From: Acephala macrosclerotiorum | Lineage: Eukaryota; Ascomycota; Leotiomycetes; Helotiales; Mollisiaceae | Assembly (NCBI GenBank): GCA_014904845.1 | Contig: MU119356.1 | Coordinates: forward strand, 1 to 31,850 | Length of the DNA stretch: 31,850 nucleotides | Direction of reading: 5' to 3' | In this document: piece by piece, positions 14,506 through 23,932 of the stretch | Layout: each line of letters starts with the position of its first letter | Numbering within the stretch: the first letter of the stretch is position 1 | Notes under the pieces: model-generated | Database searches by the model: none | What the model saw: only the letters and a program-made list of their open reading frames with translations | What the model was told of the DNA's origin: nothing | Program-made: the position numbers and the translations under genes

Positions 14506-16990
14506 TTTTTTTAATTTTTTGTAATTATAATAAATTGTATAATTATTTAATAGATATTGAAATTGTATTTGTTTATTTGAAAATAAAATTTTTTAATATC
14601 GAGAGATAATATAAACGTAGAGTCGTAATACGATTATAGTATAATAAAATGAGATTTTATTGTAGTAATAGTAAAATTGACGACGATAATAACGAGATTG
14701 TAAGTAATTTTGATCGTAAATTGATTGTAGAGATTAAAAATTGAAAGAAGAATAATTAGTAATCAATTTTGAGTAAAACGAAAAAAGTTTTGATAGAAGC
14801 GAAATTGCGAGAAAAAAAGTAAATAAACGAGATTATGAGTAATAAATAAGTTTGAAATAAATCGAGAGAAATTAATAGAAAAAAAAATTTATAATCGTTA
14901 CAATTAATTTTTAAAGAATTGTAGAGTTTGAAAAATTGTAATTTCGATGTAAAAAGAAATTAGTATTGAGATTGAGATTGATTAAATTATTGTATTAATA
15001 AAAAAAAAAAAATAATAAAAAAAATAAATAGAAATTTAATTATATGTAATAATATAAATTATTAAATATTATATTATTGTCGTAAAAAAACAATTTTATT
15101 TGATAGTATTTAAAAATATAATTTTTTTTGTTAATTGTAAATAAAGTAATTTTATTCGTTATATATTTTAATAATTACGTGATTAAAAAAATTAAAATTA
15201 AAATATTTGAATTTATATTAATTATATAAATTATTTTATAACAATTTTTTAATTATAGTATTATTAATAGTAAAATTATACGATTTCTTTAAAAAGACGT
15301 TAAACAATATTCGAAGAATTTTAAAATTTCGATTATTAGTATCGATTTATTTTCGTATAATGATTAAATTAATAGTATTAAATTTTACGAGTAAAAGTAA
15401 ATTTATATTTTAATTATTTAAATTTAGTTTTTTTTTATTGTATTTTTTTTTCTTTTTTTTTTATTAATTTATTATTTTTTTTATTATATTTTAAGCGATT
15501 TTTTTAATAATTATTTGTTTTTTATATGAAATAATTTTATTAAACAATTTTTTTAATGTTTTTATTAAATAATTATTTAATTAAAAAACGATCAATATTT
15601 ATATTCGCGTTTTTGTTAAAGAAATAATAAACGTACAAAATATTGTATTTATGTAAATATTAATAACGATAAAAGAAAATTAGATGAAAACGAAAAAAGA
15701 GTAAATTCGTATAATCGTACGATTCGACGAATGATTAAATACAATGTTAAAACGATTCGAAGAATAATTGAATTAAATATTGTAATTATTTAAAAGTATA
15801 ATAAAAGTTTTAATAAATTATAGTAATATTTTTGCTTCTTTTCAAAAAATAAATATTTAATTAAATACAATCGAGACGCGTTTAAATACTTTGAAAAAAA
15901 GTCAATAAATCGTTAAAACGCGTTTGAATATTGTAAAAAAAAATTAATAATAAAATAAACTTCGAATAAATATTGTATATATTACTTTTTTTCAATTTGT
16001 TTTTTCTTGATTTCAATTTAATATTTATTTAGACGTTATAATAGTTTTATATAAAATTTCAATAGTAAAATTTTTTATAATTAATTAAAAGTATAATTTA
16101 TATTATTAATTTATATGAGTATTTGTATACGTATTATTGAATTTTTTGAATTGATATATAATTTTAATAATTTGAACAATATATATACTCGATTTATTAA
16201 AACAAAATCGATTATTGATTTTTTTAAATAACGTTTTTATATAATTTTTTTTATAAATTAATATTATAAATTACAATCGTAAATTTAAAAATACAAAAAA
16301 ACGAGTATTATTTCAAAAAGTAATTAATTTGATTTAATAAAAGTATTATATTTTATAAACGTTTACATCGAGTTTTGATTAAAATTTAATATTATAAATA
16401 TTAATTTGTAATAAATTCGAGTACATTTTTATAAATATTACAATTTATTAAATAGTTTTTATTGAAATTGAAAATATTTATTATTGTTTTTGTATTTTAT
16501 AGAAATAAACTAATTATTTATTGTTAATATTATTATAAAATATACGAAGAATAATTATTGTAATAAAATATAATTAGAATTTTATTAGTAGTTTGTTAAT
16601 AATATTAAATTAATTAATCAAGTATTAATAGTATTTAATTGACAAACGATTAATATATTATTAATATTATTAATACGTTCGTTTAAATATAAAATCTGTA
16701 GTAAAAAATATTTTTCTCAATATAAATAATTTAAATAATATAAATAAAAAAAATTTAATATTATTTATAATAATAATATATTAAATATTTTTTTAATTAA
16801 TTATAAAATTTTAATATTAATAAATTATTTAAATTTATAAATATAATTTAAAAAATAAATAAATTAAAAAAGTATTTATATTTAAAAAAAATTTTAAATT
16901 ATTTTAATACAAATTTTATTAAAAAAAATATTAAAAATTTAATTAATAAATATAATTTACAATTATTAAAATCGTATATTTTTAAATTAG

Positions 16991-17497
16991 TATTTAATAT
17001 TTATTTTTACTAGCGACATTCTTTTAATAGTCGTTTTAAATGTATATACGCCCTTAATCGACTTTTTTATAATACAAGATGCACTATTAAACATGCTGAC
17101 TTTTAGTACGGAAACAATACTAACCATGCTACCAGGCAATCTAGTCCCATTGTCTGTCCAATCATCGCTACCCGAGAGGCGTTTCGAGTCTGGTGCTGAT
17201 ATTCCAGGGTCTTTCGACACTGTTTTCAAGCTCCCTGAACACGATGCGTTAGTCTCGGGCTCTGCTCAGACTTTTGCAGATTTCATCCCCTTCTATTCCT
17301 CAGCCTTCAAAAATTCAAGTCGGACTCCTTCGAGTTCTTCTCAGCAAGGGCAGCCAACAGCCAATGCTGACACAAACATGGTTGTTAGTTCAGACAACTT
17401 CGTTTGGACTGATCACACATATACTTCAGGTCCTAGCGCACCGGACTTTGGCGCCTATGCTGCTGTACCACGTCTGTCGAATGGGAGTAACGATTAA
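16991..17497 (+). CDS. Unidentified ORF remnant at the edge of the AT-rich block
   Basis: The frame is open from 16991, inside the AT-rich block, to a stop at 17495-17497. The first in-frame ATG I find is at 17093, giving 134 aa. The segment from 17093 has ordinary base composition and is rich in Ser, Pro, Thr and Ala in its second half, with a Gln/Ser stretch and no domain I recognise. Upstream, the frame passes without a stop through RIP-like sequence for about 100 nt. It may therefore be the 3' exon of a gene whose 5' part lies in, or was replaced by, the repeat domain. It ends 15 bp before the decayed end of the convergent dehydrogenase. It may also be a chance ORF; a low-complexity C-terminus gives no family evidence. 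Confidence 0.3.
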   Translation, partial: YLIFIFTSDILLIVVLNVYTPLIDFFIIQDALLNMLTFSTETILTMLPGNLVPLSVQSSLPERRFESGADIPGSFDTVFKLPEHDALVSGSAQTFADFIPFYSSAFKNSSRTPSSSSQQGQPTANADTNMVVSSDNFVWTDHTYTSGPSAPDFGAYAAVPRLSNGSND

Positions 17498-17512
17498 CCC
17501 TCAGATTTTCTA

Positions 17513-18019
17513 TTAGAGACCTCCAGGTGTTTGATTTGAATTCTTGTATGACGGAAATGGGGCCACAGCGAAATTGTCCTTGAGTGCCATGGATCCCAGC
17601 TCGCTAGAGACAATAACAAGTTTCTTCTAGGTGCCGAGAGACAAAAGCGGCAGGAATACTAAGGAGACTTTATGAACGACGACGAGACTGACATCGAGGG
17701 CCTCTAAGAGAGCGTGCATGCTTGTTACTCCATCCTTCTCTAGAATCTGAATGCCAGCATTATTGATAAGCACGTCGAGACCTACTCTGGAATCAAGTTT
17801 CTCTATGACGTCAATAATGGCAGCGGTAATGGAGTTTTCGTCCGTCACATTCAAGGGTACGAAATGAACGCGACCGGTGGATGAATTGATCGCGTCTTAT
17901 AGACTTGGAGTCAGGCTGCGGGCCGTTGCAAATACGGTGTTGATAGTAGACAAGCTGAGCGACCCGGTGAGTTCCAGGCCAAGACCTCGCGAGCAGCCTG
18001 TGATAAGATATGAGGCCGT
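17513..18019 (-). pseudogene. CsgA-type short-chain dehydrogenase/reductase, decayed
   Basis: One continuous minus-strand frame carries the landmarks of a classical NAD(P)-dependent short-chain dehydrogenase, closest to the fungal CsgA-like group. They are a glycine-rich nucleotide-binding motif TGCSRGLG near the N-terminus, an ATAR motif after beta-2, LNVTDE, the NNAG motif, FLPLL, a KKLVIVSS strand holding the catalytic Ser region, and SYKNS at the active-site Tyr. The frame is interrupted by TAA at 17897-17899 and TAG at 17627-17629, each where the family continues and each explicable as CAA or CAG changed by CpA to TpA. The expected start is ACG at 17017+1000 (18017-18019) in a good start context (CGTCACGGCC), so the ATG may be lost. 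The active-site Lys of YxxxK is Asn (codon 17534-17536). The C-terminal third, about 80 residues, is missing. A pyrimidine-rich tract lies upstream. The family is clear; loss of function is inferred. Confidence 0.82.
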
Positions 18020-18523
18020 GACGCTATAGTCTTCGTTTGGGGAGTATATGCAAAATGGATGGTCTTCTCCAACAAAAGTAGGAAAACGGCTCGAAAGTGG
18101 GGAGAAGACTGAAAGGAAAAAAAAAAAGAAAAAAGTAAAGCGACGAGAATATTTGAGGAAGGAAAATTCAAGTTGTAAGAAAAGCAATATATAATTTCTG
18201 TAGCCCTACTCAATCTAAGCTAAAATGCTTTATCACACCGCTTACACAAGATATAAGGACTAGGTCCTCTTGAGAGCAGCCAGTCGTTGGACCTGACAAG
18301 GGGCTCGAAAAGGGGTCACGTGCTGTGTTGCTTGTCATTGGTCGGTCTTACGACTACTTTTCCTATTGGATGCAACTGCATAGCTGTGCCGCACGCTGGG
18401 GAGCTGCTGGGCTCTGGTATTTTTGCAACCAACGCCTCCTGTCTGCTCCATACATATCACACAAACATCACTCCCGCAATCTGCGTCAACCAGATTACAA
18501 AGAAATTGGCAGCCATATCAGTC
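18020..18523. promoter_or_regulatory. Shared upstream region of the divergent SDR and Zn2Cys6 loci
   Basis: This segment separates the two start regions. On the minus strand it has a long pyrimidine-rich tract (complement of 18113-18136), a common feature upstream of fungal start sites. It also holds a CACGTG E-box core at 18317-18322 and two CCAAT boxes in reverse orientation (ATTGG at 18337-18341 and 18365-18369), 28 bp apart. A long open frame across 18287-18523 in phase with the regulator is probably 5' UTR, because the Zn-cluster start at 18524 fits the family much better. Binding is inferred from motifs only. Confidence 0.45.
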
Positions 18524-20381
18524 ATGAACACTTTCTCTACCACTAAACGCAAGTTCACTCGAAAGGGGACGAGTAAATCGAAAGGCGGCTGCTTCACGTG
18601 CAGGTATCTATCCTCATTCGGCTGATATATCCTTGTCTAACGGTGCTCCTAGAAAGCGAAGGGTCAAATGCGATGAGGAAAGGCCTAGCTGCATGCGTTG
18701 TATCAAAACCAAGTTTACCTGTGGTGGCTATGTCGAGCCTCAGCAAGATAAGAAAAATTCCCTCGGCCGCAGATCTCCGAAGCCAAAGACCCCTTTACCA
18801 ACTCAAGCCACAGCCATTTCACCTAGAAGCATGGCCCCCTCTTCCATTTTCCTAGGCGAGACCGAAACTGAGAACCGCTATTTCCGTTACTTCCAACAAA
18901 TGGCCACCATTGGCCTCGACGGTACATGCGGCTGGTATCTATGGAATCGATTGATACCGCGGCACATCCACCAAGAACCATTTGTCAGGCATGCTATCAT
19001 TGCCGTCGGTGCATTATCGAAAGCTCACGACGTGGCGTACTACGTATGCAGCGGGCATACACCCGCATGCGGTTAACGTCCCGGCTCTGGCAAAACTGCA
19101 CCGAGATTTCGCAATGGGAAAATATGGCATGGCTATAAGGTTGATGCAAAAGGCAATATTTGCAAAGACTGCCAGCTCACGGCAAGCGTTGCTTGGGTGT
19201 ATCTTCATCACATGCTTCGAGATGCTTATTGGAAATCGCCACTTCGCGATCAAGCATGCTCAGTCAGGGACTATGATGTTGCAGCAATGGCGAAGGCAAA
19301 CTACATGTGAAGGGATGCAGTCACCGCTTCTCTCCCCTTTACCCTTGACAATTGAGAACGAAATCGTTGAAGCAATTCAAAACCTGGATATCCACGTCAC
19401 GGCATTGGGCGATGATCGTTCCGCCGCCTGTCACGAGGAGATGACAAACGACCACCGCATCACGAGCGCAAGATTTCCAGCATCTTTTGAAAACATACGT
19501 GAAGCACAAGTCTACCTGAACTACGTTGTCCGCCGTATCTCCCATTTGGTCAGCATGGCCTCGTCACTACCTGGGTCGACGGCGCTTTCGAAGGAATTCG
19601 ACGCCAAGTATCGAGAGGGGACCTCTAACACAACAAACAAGAACGTCTATAGCACATCATTCCAAGTCAGTGACAGCATCCGGACTCGACAAGCGCAACT
19701 CACAACAGAGATTTCAAGTTGGATGCGCGCATTCTCACCGCTTTTTGAGAGGTCATGCGCCAAGGGAGAGGAGGACGAGGCACGTTTCAATTGTGCTTAT
19801 AATGCAGCAGCAATGATGCAAATGCAGGCTATCGCGACCACGATACTGAATGCCGGAATAGTAATGACAAAAGAGATGCATTACGACAAGTTTAATCCAC
19901 AATTCCGAGAGCTTGTGGACCTAACCTCAGTCGTTGTTAAGTTGAGGCAACAACGCAAGAAAGATTATGCTTAGGCGGGCGGATTCTAGATTGATATTGG
20001 AATTACGCCACAGCTGTTTATAGTTGTGACACGATGCCGAGACCCAGTGATACGGCGAAAGGCAATCAAGCTGTTGGAGGGCTGGTATATCGAGGGCAAT
20101 TGGGACCCGATGTTGATTGCCAGATTGGGTTGTTTATGATGGAGGTGGAGGAAGAGAAGGCAGTGGTCATAGATTCACTAGCAGAAACCCAGCTTGTCAT
20201 TCCGGAGACGGCGAGAGGGGTGTTCTCGCGGCTTAGCAAGGACTCGCGGGAAGGCTGGGCGTTGATGCAATGCGTACTCAAAAATGGTGGAATGGATGGG
20301 AGGCCGATCTGGAGAGAGAAATATATTGGGAGCCGAGGGCAGATGGCTTCCCTGAAGAGTAGCCAAGATTCTAGCGATTAA
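18524..20381 (+). pseudogene. Zn(II)2Cys6 transcription factor, probably broken
   Basis: The start at 18524 leads into KSKGGCFTC; a 49-nt intron (18604-18652, GTATCT...CTAG, branch CTAAC) then joins to KRRVKC. The Zn cluster is C23-x2-C26-x6-C33-x6-C40-x2-C43-x6-C50, a canonical DNA-binding domain followed by a basic linker. The remainder resembles the fungal-specific regulatory domain of the Fungal_trans_2 type (FVRHAIIAVGALSKA, HPHAV, MGKYGMAIRLMQKA, LLGCIFITCFEMLIGN, CRDPVIRRKAIKLLEGWY, MMEVEEE), about 600 aa in all. It is not one frame. A one-base gain lies near 19035-19050, two in-frame TAG stops lie at 19972-19974 and 19987-19989, and a one-base loss lies near 20120-20126. The stops could be removed by a 54-nt in-frame intron (19936-19989, GTTAAG...CTAG), though its branch site is weak. 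No intron repairs the first frameshift without deleting conserved sequence. Assembly error remains possible. Confidence 0.8.
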
Positions 20382-21361
20382 GCTTATGAGATACATGTAG
20401 GACTATGTTGTCCAATTACGCATCGTCTTCCCCCTAGAGTATGGTGGGTTGATGAAGCAATGATCTAACAGGGTTCCTCAGACTTTAGGATCTTCCTATG
20501 CCGATTCGGCTGCGAGCTGAGCGTCTGGTTCACTACTACAGGTGGTGACCCTGCTCGAAAGGAAATCTCTCGGGAGAAATGTAGGTTGGAAGATGCAGGA
20601 AAGAAGGAAGGGTTGTTCCTTATTTATGGCACTCTCCGTCATGTCGCTGACCAGAAATTCCCATCATCACTGGATCAGCAGGCCTGCCGCCTGCTCAATG
20701 CCAATGCTCTCAATCCACCTCTCTACTGCCCCTCGTTGACTCCTGACCTCTCCTTCCCTCCCTTTTTGACACCTGTTCCCTACTGAACAGTCAGGCGAAT
20801 CTTTCCTAATATAACACGTTGACCGTCCCTTCGTGTATACCACTGTCACGAATCGTTGATTCTTTGAGAAATGTGCTAGCCCTCATTTAGGAGCAAACCC
20901 CAAATATGGAGAACTCCTGCCGGGTCTGCGAGTCTGCATAACGGAGAAGAAATCTCCTTAAATCCACGTCCACGTTGGACCATTCGGCTCAACTTCGGTT
21001 TTTGGAGCTGATGTTTCCGTAGGGTGACCAAGTTAGGCCCCATTCGCATTCCGTCGACTTGCTCGTCCACTCTCCCGCTGGAGCATGGCAAGAAAAGGGT
21101 TTAATCTAAGAGAAGCCGCGTACTGCAACAACAGCAACAAAAGACGGTATCGCCAATCTTAATCATAGGGAACCTTTTTCCGATCATGATGCACCAGTTT
21201 CCTGGAATGCGATATCACGACCATTTAAACACCACATCAACAACCACTCCAGACTTCCTTGTATCCCGTAAGTGTGACCAATTCCTCAGAGGTCTCTGCC
21301 TCGTTGCTTGCAGAGCGAGGTATGAGACGTGAGGGGCAAGGCACGTCAAAGGCTCTCAAAG
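20382..21361. other. Intergenic, no recognised gene
   Basis: About 980 bp lie between the Zn2Cys6 locus and the stop codon of the C2H2 gene. Several short ORFs (60-71 codons) on both strands show no motif I recognise. It should contain the terminator regions of both flanking loci, which point towards each other. Confidence 0.5.
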
Positions 21362-23275
21362 TTATTGTGGTTCTAAAACCATGCACATGTCCTGATTCAT
21401 CGACAAAGATAGAGATCCGGATTCATCAACATATACTGGCGATTCGGGAGTACCGGCCTGTATTTGCAATGACTTCGGGCTCGTAGGTCGCCACTCTTCA
21501 AGCCAGTTATTCCGCTGTTCAGATGACCATGAAAGGGGCTGAAGGTTCAACTGACCGTTTATATCTTCCATATAATGTTTTGTCCCAGCCTCCATTAATG
21601 TGTCACTTGGTGCCGCATCCTTACTCGATGGAAATGTCGACGAAGACAACCAATCACAGTTTGAAAAAATTGACAAGTCGCTGAACATGGCTTTTGCTTT
21701 CGTCGAATCTGACTCCGAGGAAATGGAGTGTAAATGTCGGATATGTTCAGTTAGCTTGTCTTTACGCCGGAACGAGCGTCCGCAGATGGTGCAGAATATT
21801 GTGGTTGGACTATGTACGCTCATCATGTGCCGTTGCAGCTCGTAGTTGCGACGGAAAGTTTTAAGACAACCAGGAAAAGTGCAAGTTAATTTGCTAAATG
21901 ATGTTCACTTAATACGAGTAACAGAATGAGAGAATGGGAGACCCGTACCGTAATTTCAGCGAGTTCTCCCCATGTACAAGTGATGTTCCGTTATTAGTAG
22001 CGTTAGATGCATTTTGCATGTTGTCTTCAGAGATATTCAAAATCGGGAAAGATGTTGTTGCATATGTGGTTGGGGACGATAATAGGCTTGTGAAGTGAAA
22101 GTCGGAAGATTGTCCAGCCAGCTGCAGAGACAGTGAAAGGTTTGGCTGTTGCAAAGTGGTCGGCTCGCGTTGAGAGCACGACTGGCAAGACCGTCTAATA
22201 CCTTGATCGTCTAAGCGGAAGTCATCCGATACAAAGACCCCTGCTTGTAAATCTCCAAGCAGTGGTCTACGGTACTGAATGCACCCCGGGTTAAAGCATT
22301 GTACTGCTTCGAAATTATGCGCACCAAACGAAAGATCCAGATCCGGTAGCCAAGGCTGGCTGGTTTCAACATTGGAATTGAGAGTTATATTTCCCCAGTC
22401 ATTTGAAGGAGCTGTAGAATCCAGACTGCTGACACTCCCTAGTTCTTCATCCTGGTGCAGTTGACTCCCGAAAGCAATGGTCGAGGAAAAGGCTAAGGGC
22501 GTAGTGCCATGAGCCCGGCGGTGATGCTCTTGCAGCCCTTTCATCGTCTTGAATAGCGTGGTGTTGCAATTTTCGGGTGGCCGTGGTTGATGATAATAAC
22601 AACCAACCACAGGGCACTCGTGTCCAGCTCCACCTCCAGGCGCCGGTTCAACCAGAAATATCTCCCCAATATCATCCTTGTGCCACAGCTTCGTATCTAA
22701 AGAGTTATACTCGCACGTCTGTACCGTTCGCCGAGCAGATGTATCATCCGACGTCCACTCCTCAAAGCGAGCTGTGATTATACGTTCTTCGAATAACGGC
22801 TTCCAATCTCCACGGCGTCGCGGCCGGTCGTTCGCAGAGTGTGGCCCGTAATGCCCGTAGTCTTTAATGTGTTCTTTGGCTTGGTCTGCTCGCGCAAACC
22901 TCTTTCGTCGACGGCCTGTGCTCGAGTATTTGCAGCCATCGACGGTGCAGTGATAGTATTTCGCCCGATTATTCGCATCGCCGTGTTTGGACTGCGTATG
23001 CCGGTCTAGGGCCTGGCGTTGGGCGAAGCGTTTGTGGCAACCTTCTGCGAGGCATTCATACGGTTTCTCGTGTCCATTTCGATGTTTGCTATTAAGTCAG
23101 AATGCAGGCGTAGATAACATAAGGGCAGGACCAACTTTAGTTTAGAGAGACTGGTGAACCCGGTTGCGTTGCATGATGGGCAGGACAAGGTTGTGGTGGC
23201 CTTGTTACTACCATTCAGATCATCGTTTGCAATCGTTTCTTCATCGGAGCTTTCTTCTAGATCATTGCGAGGCAT
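21362..23275 (-). CDS. C2H2 zinc-finger protein, 3 exons, 603 aa
   Basis: Three exons join in phase: 23275-23136, 23088-21949 and 21893-21362 (1812 nt). Intron 1 (23089-23135, 47 nt) has a CTGAC branch and AATAG acceptor; intron 2 (21894-21948, 55 nt) runs GTACGG to TTTAG. Six Cys2His2 modules are visible: C32/C35/H49/H53, which intron 1 interrupts; C59/C64/H77/H82 with a standard x12 spacing; C94/C99/H120/H126 with a long Arg-rich loop; C205/C210/H235/H240, also with a long loop; C436/C441-type spacing x4 with H454/H459-like histidines directly after intron 2; and a final CTIC...H-x4-H finger. Between fingers 4 and 5 lies a Ser/Thr/Asn/Gln-rich stretch of about 190 residues, typical of regulatory segments. 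An acidic N-terminus (EESSDEE) precedes the first finger. It is probably nuclear and nucleic-acid binding; the target is unknown. No disabling change is seen, unlike the two loci to its left. Confidence 0.85.
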
Positions 23276-23932
23276 GGTGATTTGTTGTCGCCGAGGCTAT
23301 TGTCCGCGAATTGACAGAATGCCATGATGAGCTGTCGTCGCCTTTGTGCGAGCCCGTGCCTAGTCAACTGGAGAATTTGCTCGCGATTTGATTTCACCAG
23401 CGCAAGCAGATTTTAAAGCACTGCTACAAGAGACTGCAAGTGCGCCGTACTCATTTTCGTCTCAGATTCTCGATCCAATCGGAAGCCTTGGATGCCTGCA
23501 CTGCCCACCAATATGCATGCCATCCCTTTCAGCACAGGATCGTCCTGATTAGTCAGGCTTCGGGAGGCCCAGCATGGGTTTGAAGGAGGGCCGCGAGCCA
23601 CGATCGCTGACAGGTCGAACGCCTCTTCTAAACTTAGACGTCAATATTCACGTTTCCCATAATGATAGGCTACGAAATGTCACCTTAAAAAGGACGGTTG
23701 TGTTTTAGATTCTGGTTGGTGAAGCTACGGGATATATAATGAAAGTTCATCAGCCGTCATTCATTAACCCAGGTATCATAATCGCAAAGCGCCCGGACAC
23801 CGCCCGGAATCCTACACTCAAATTACAAGAAACCACAACGCCTGAGCCCTCCAAACAACCCTTAGGAATCCACGAGACCCACGCCAGTGCTGCACATCGC
23901 CCAAAAAAAAAAATCACCTGAACAAACACCAC
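23276..23932. promoter_or_regulatory. Intergenic, upstream region of the C2H2 gene
   Basis: About 657 bp separate the stop of the DUF6594 gene (23933) from the start of the C2H2 gene (23275); both genes run on the minus strand. It holds the DUF6594 terminator and the C2H2 promoter. Short ORFs on both strands show no motif. A GACGTCA-like half site (AGACGTCAA at about 23636-23644) is the only element I can point to. Confidence 0.45.

Larger units (their letters stand above)
1..16986. other. AT-rich, heavily RIP-mutated repeat domain
   Basis: This block is almost pure A+T and every frame is dense in stop codons. The few cytosines are mainly in CpG; for example all three C in 541-600 and all four in 661-720 are followed by G. 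Fungal RIP converts C to T in duplicated DNA, usually preferring CpA, so the block is best read as old transposon or repeat DNA that has been saturated. The element family cannot be recovered by eye. Non-CpG residues are unevenly distributed: few of either in about 1-5880, more C than G in about 5880-11850, and more G than C in about 11850-15400. No tRNA, rRNA or convincing CDS is seen. A centromeric or subtelomeric role cannot be excluded from sequence alone. Local tandem repeats are listed separately. Confidence 0.85.

Noticed and set aside
1..16986. Mitochondrial DNA or a nuclear copy of it
   Set aside because: No mitochondrial gene, tRNA or rRNA is visible, and CpG-only cytosine retention is not a mitochondrial pattern. 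The block joins directly to nuclear-type sequence with spliceosomal introns.
1..16986. Centromere
   Set aside because: AT-rich RIP-mutated DNA occurs at many fungal centromeres, but also elsewhere. Nothing here distinguishes them without CENP-A or contact data.
17911..18213. 100-codon minus-strand ORF overlapping the SDR
   Set aside because: It is a shadow frame; the overlapping frame holds the TGxxxGxG and ATAR motifs.
18287..18523. N-terminal extension of the Zn2Cys6 protein
   Set aside because: The frame is open, but its composition is unlike a regulator N-terminus and it contains promoter-like CCAAT and E-box motifs. The ATG at 18524 places the Zn cluster where it usually lies.
19032..19105. 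Intron explaining the first frame change in the Zn2Cys6 locus
   Set aside because: I tried the GT donors at 19032, 19037 and 19044 with the AG acceptors at 19051, 19105, 19139 and 19152. Either the phase does not match, or the intron would remove the conserved HPHAV/MGKYG region.
20876..21091. 71-codon minus-strand ORF between the two regulators
   Set aside because: There is no motif, no intron signal and no plausible partner exon.
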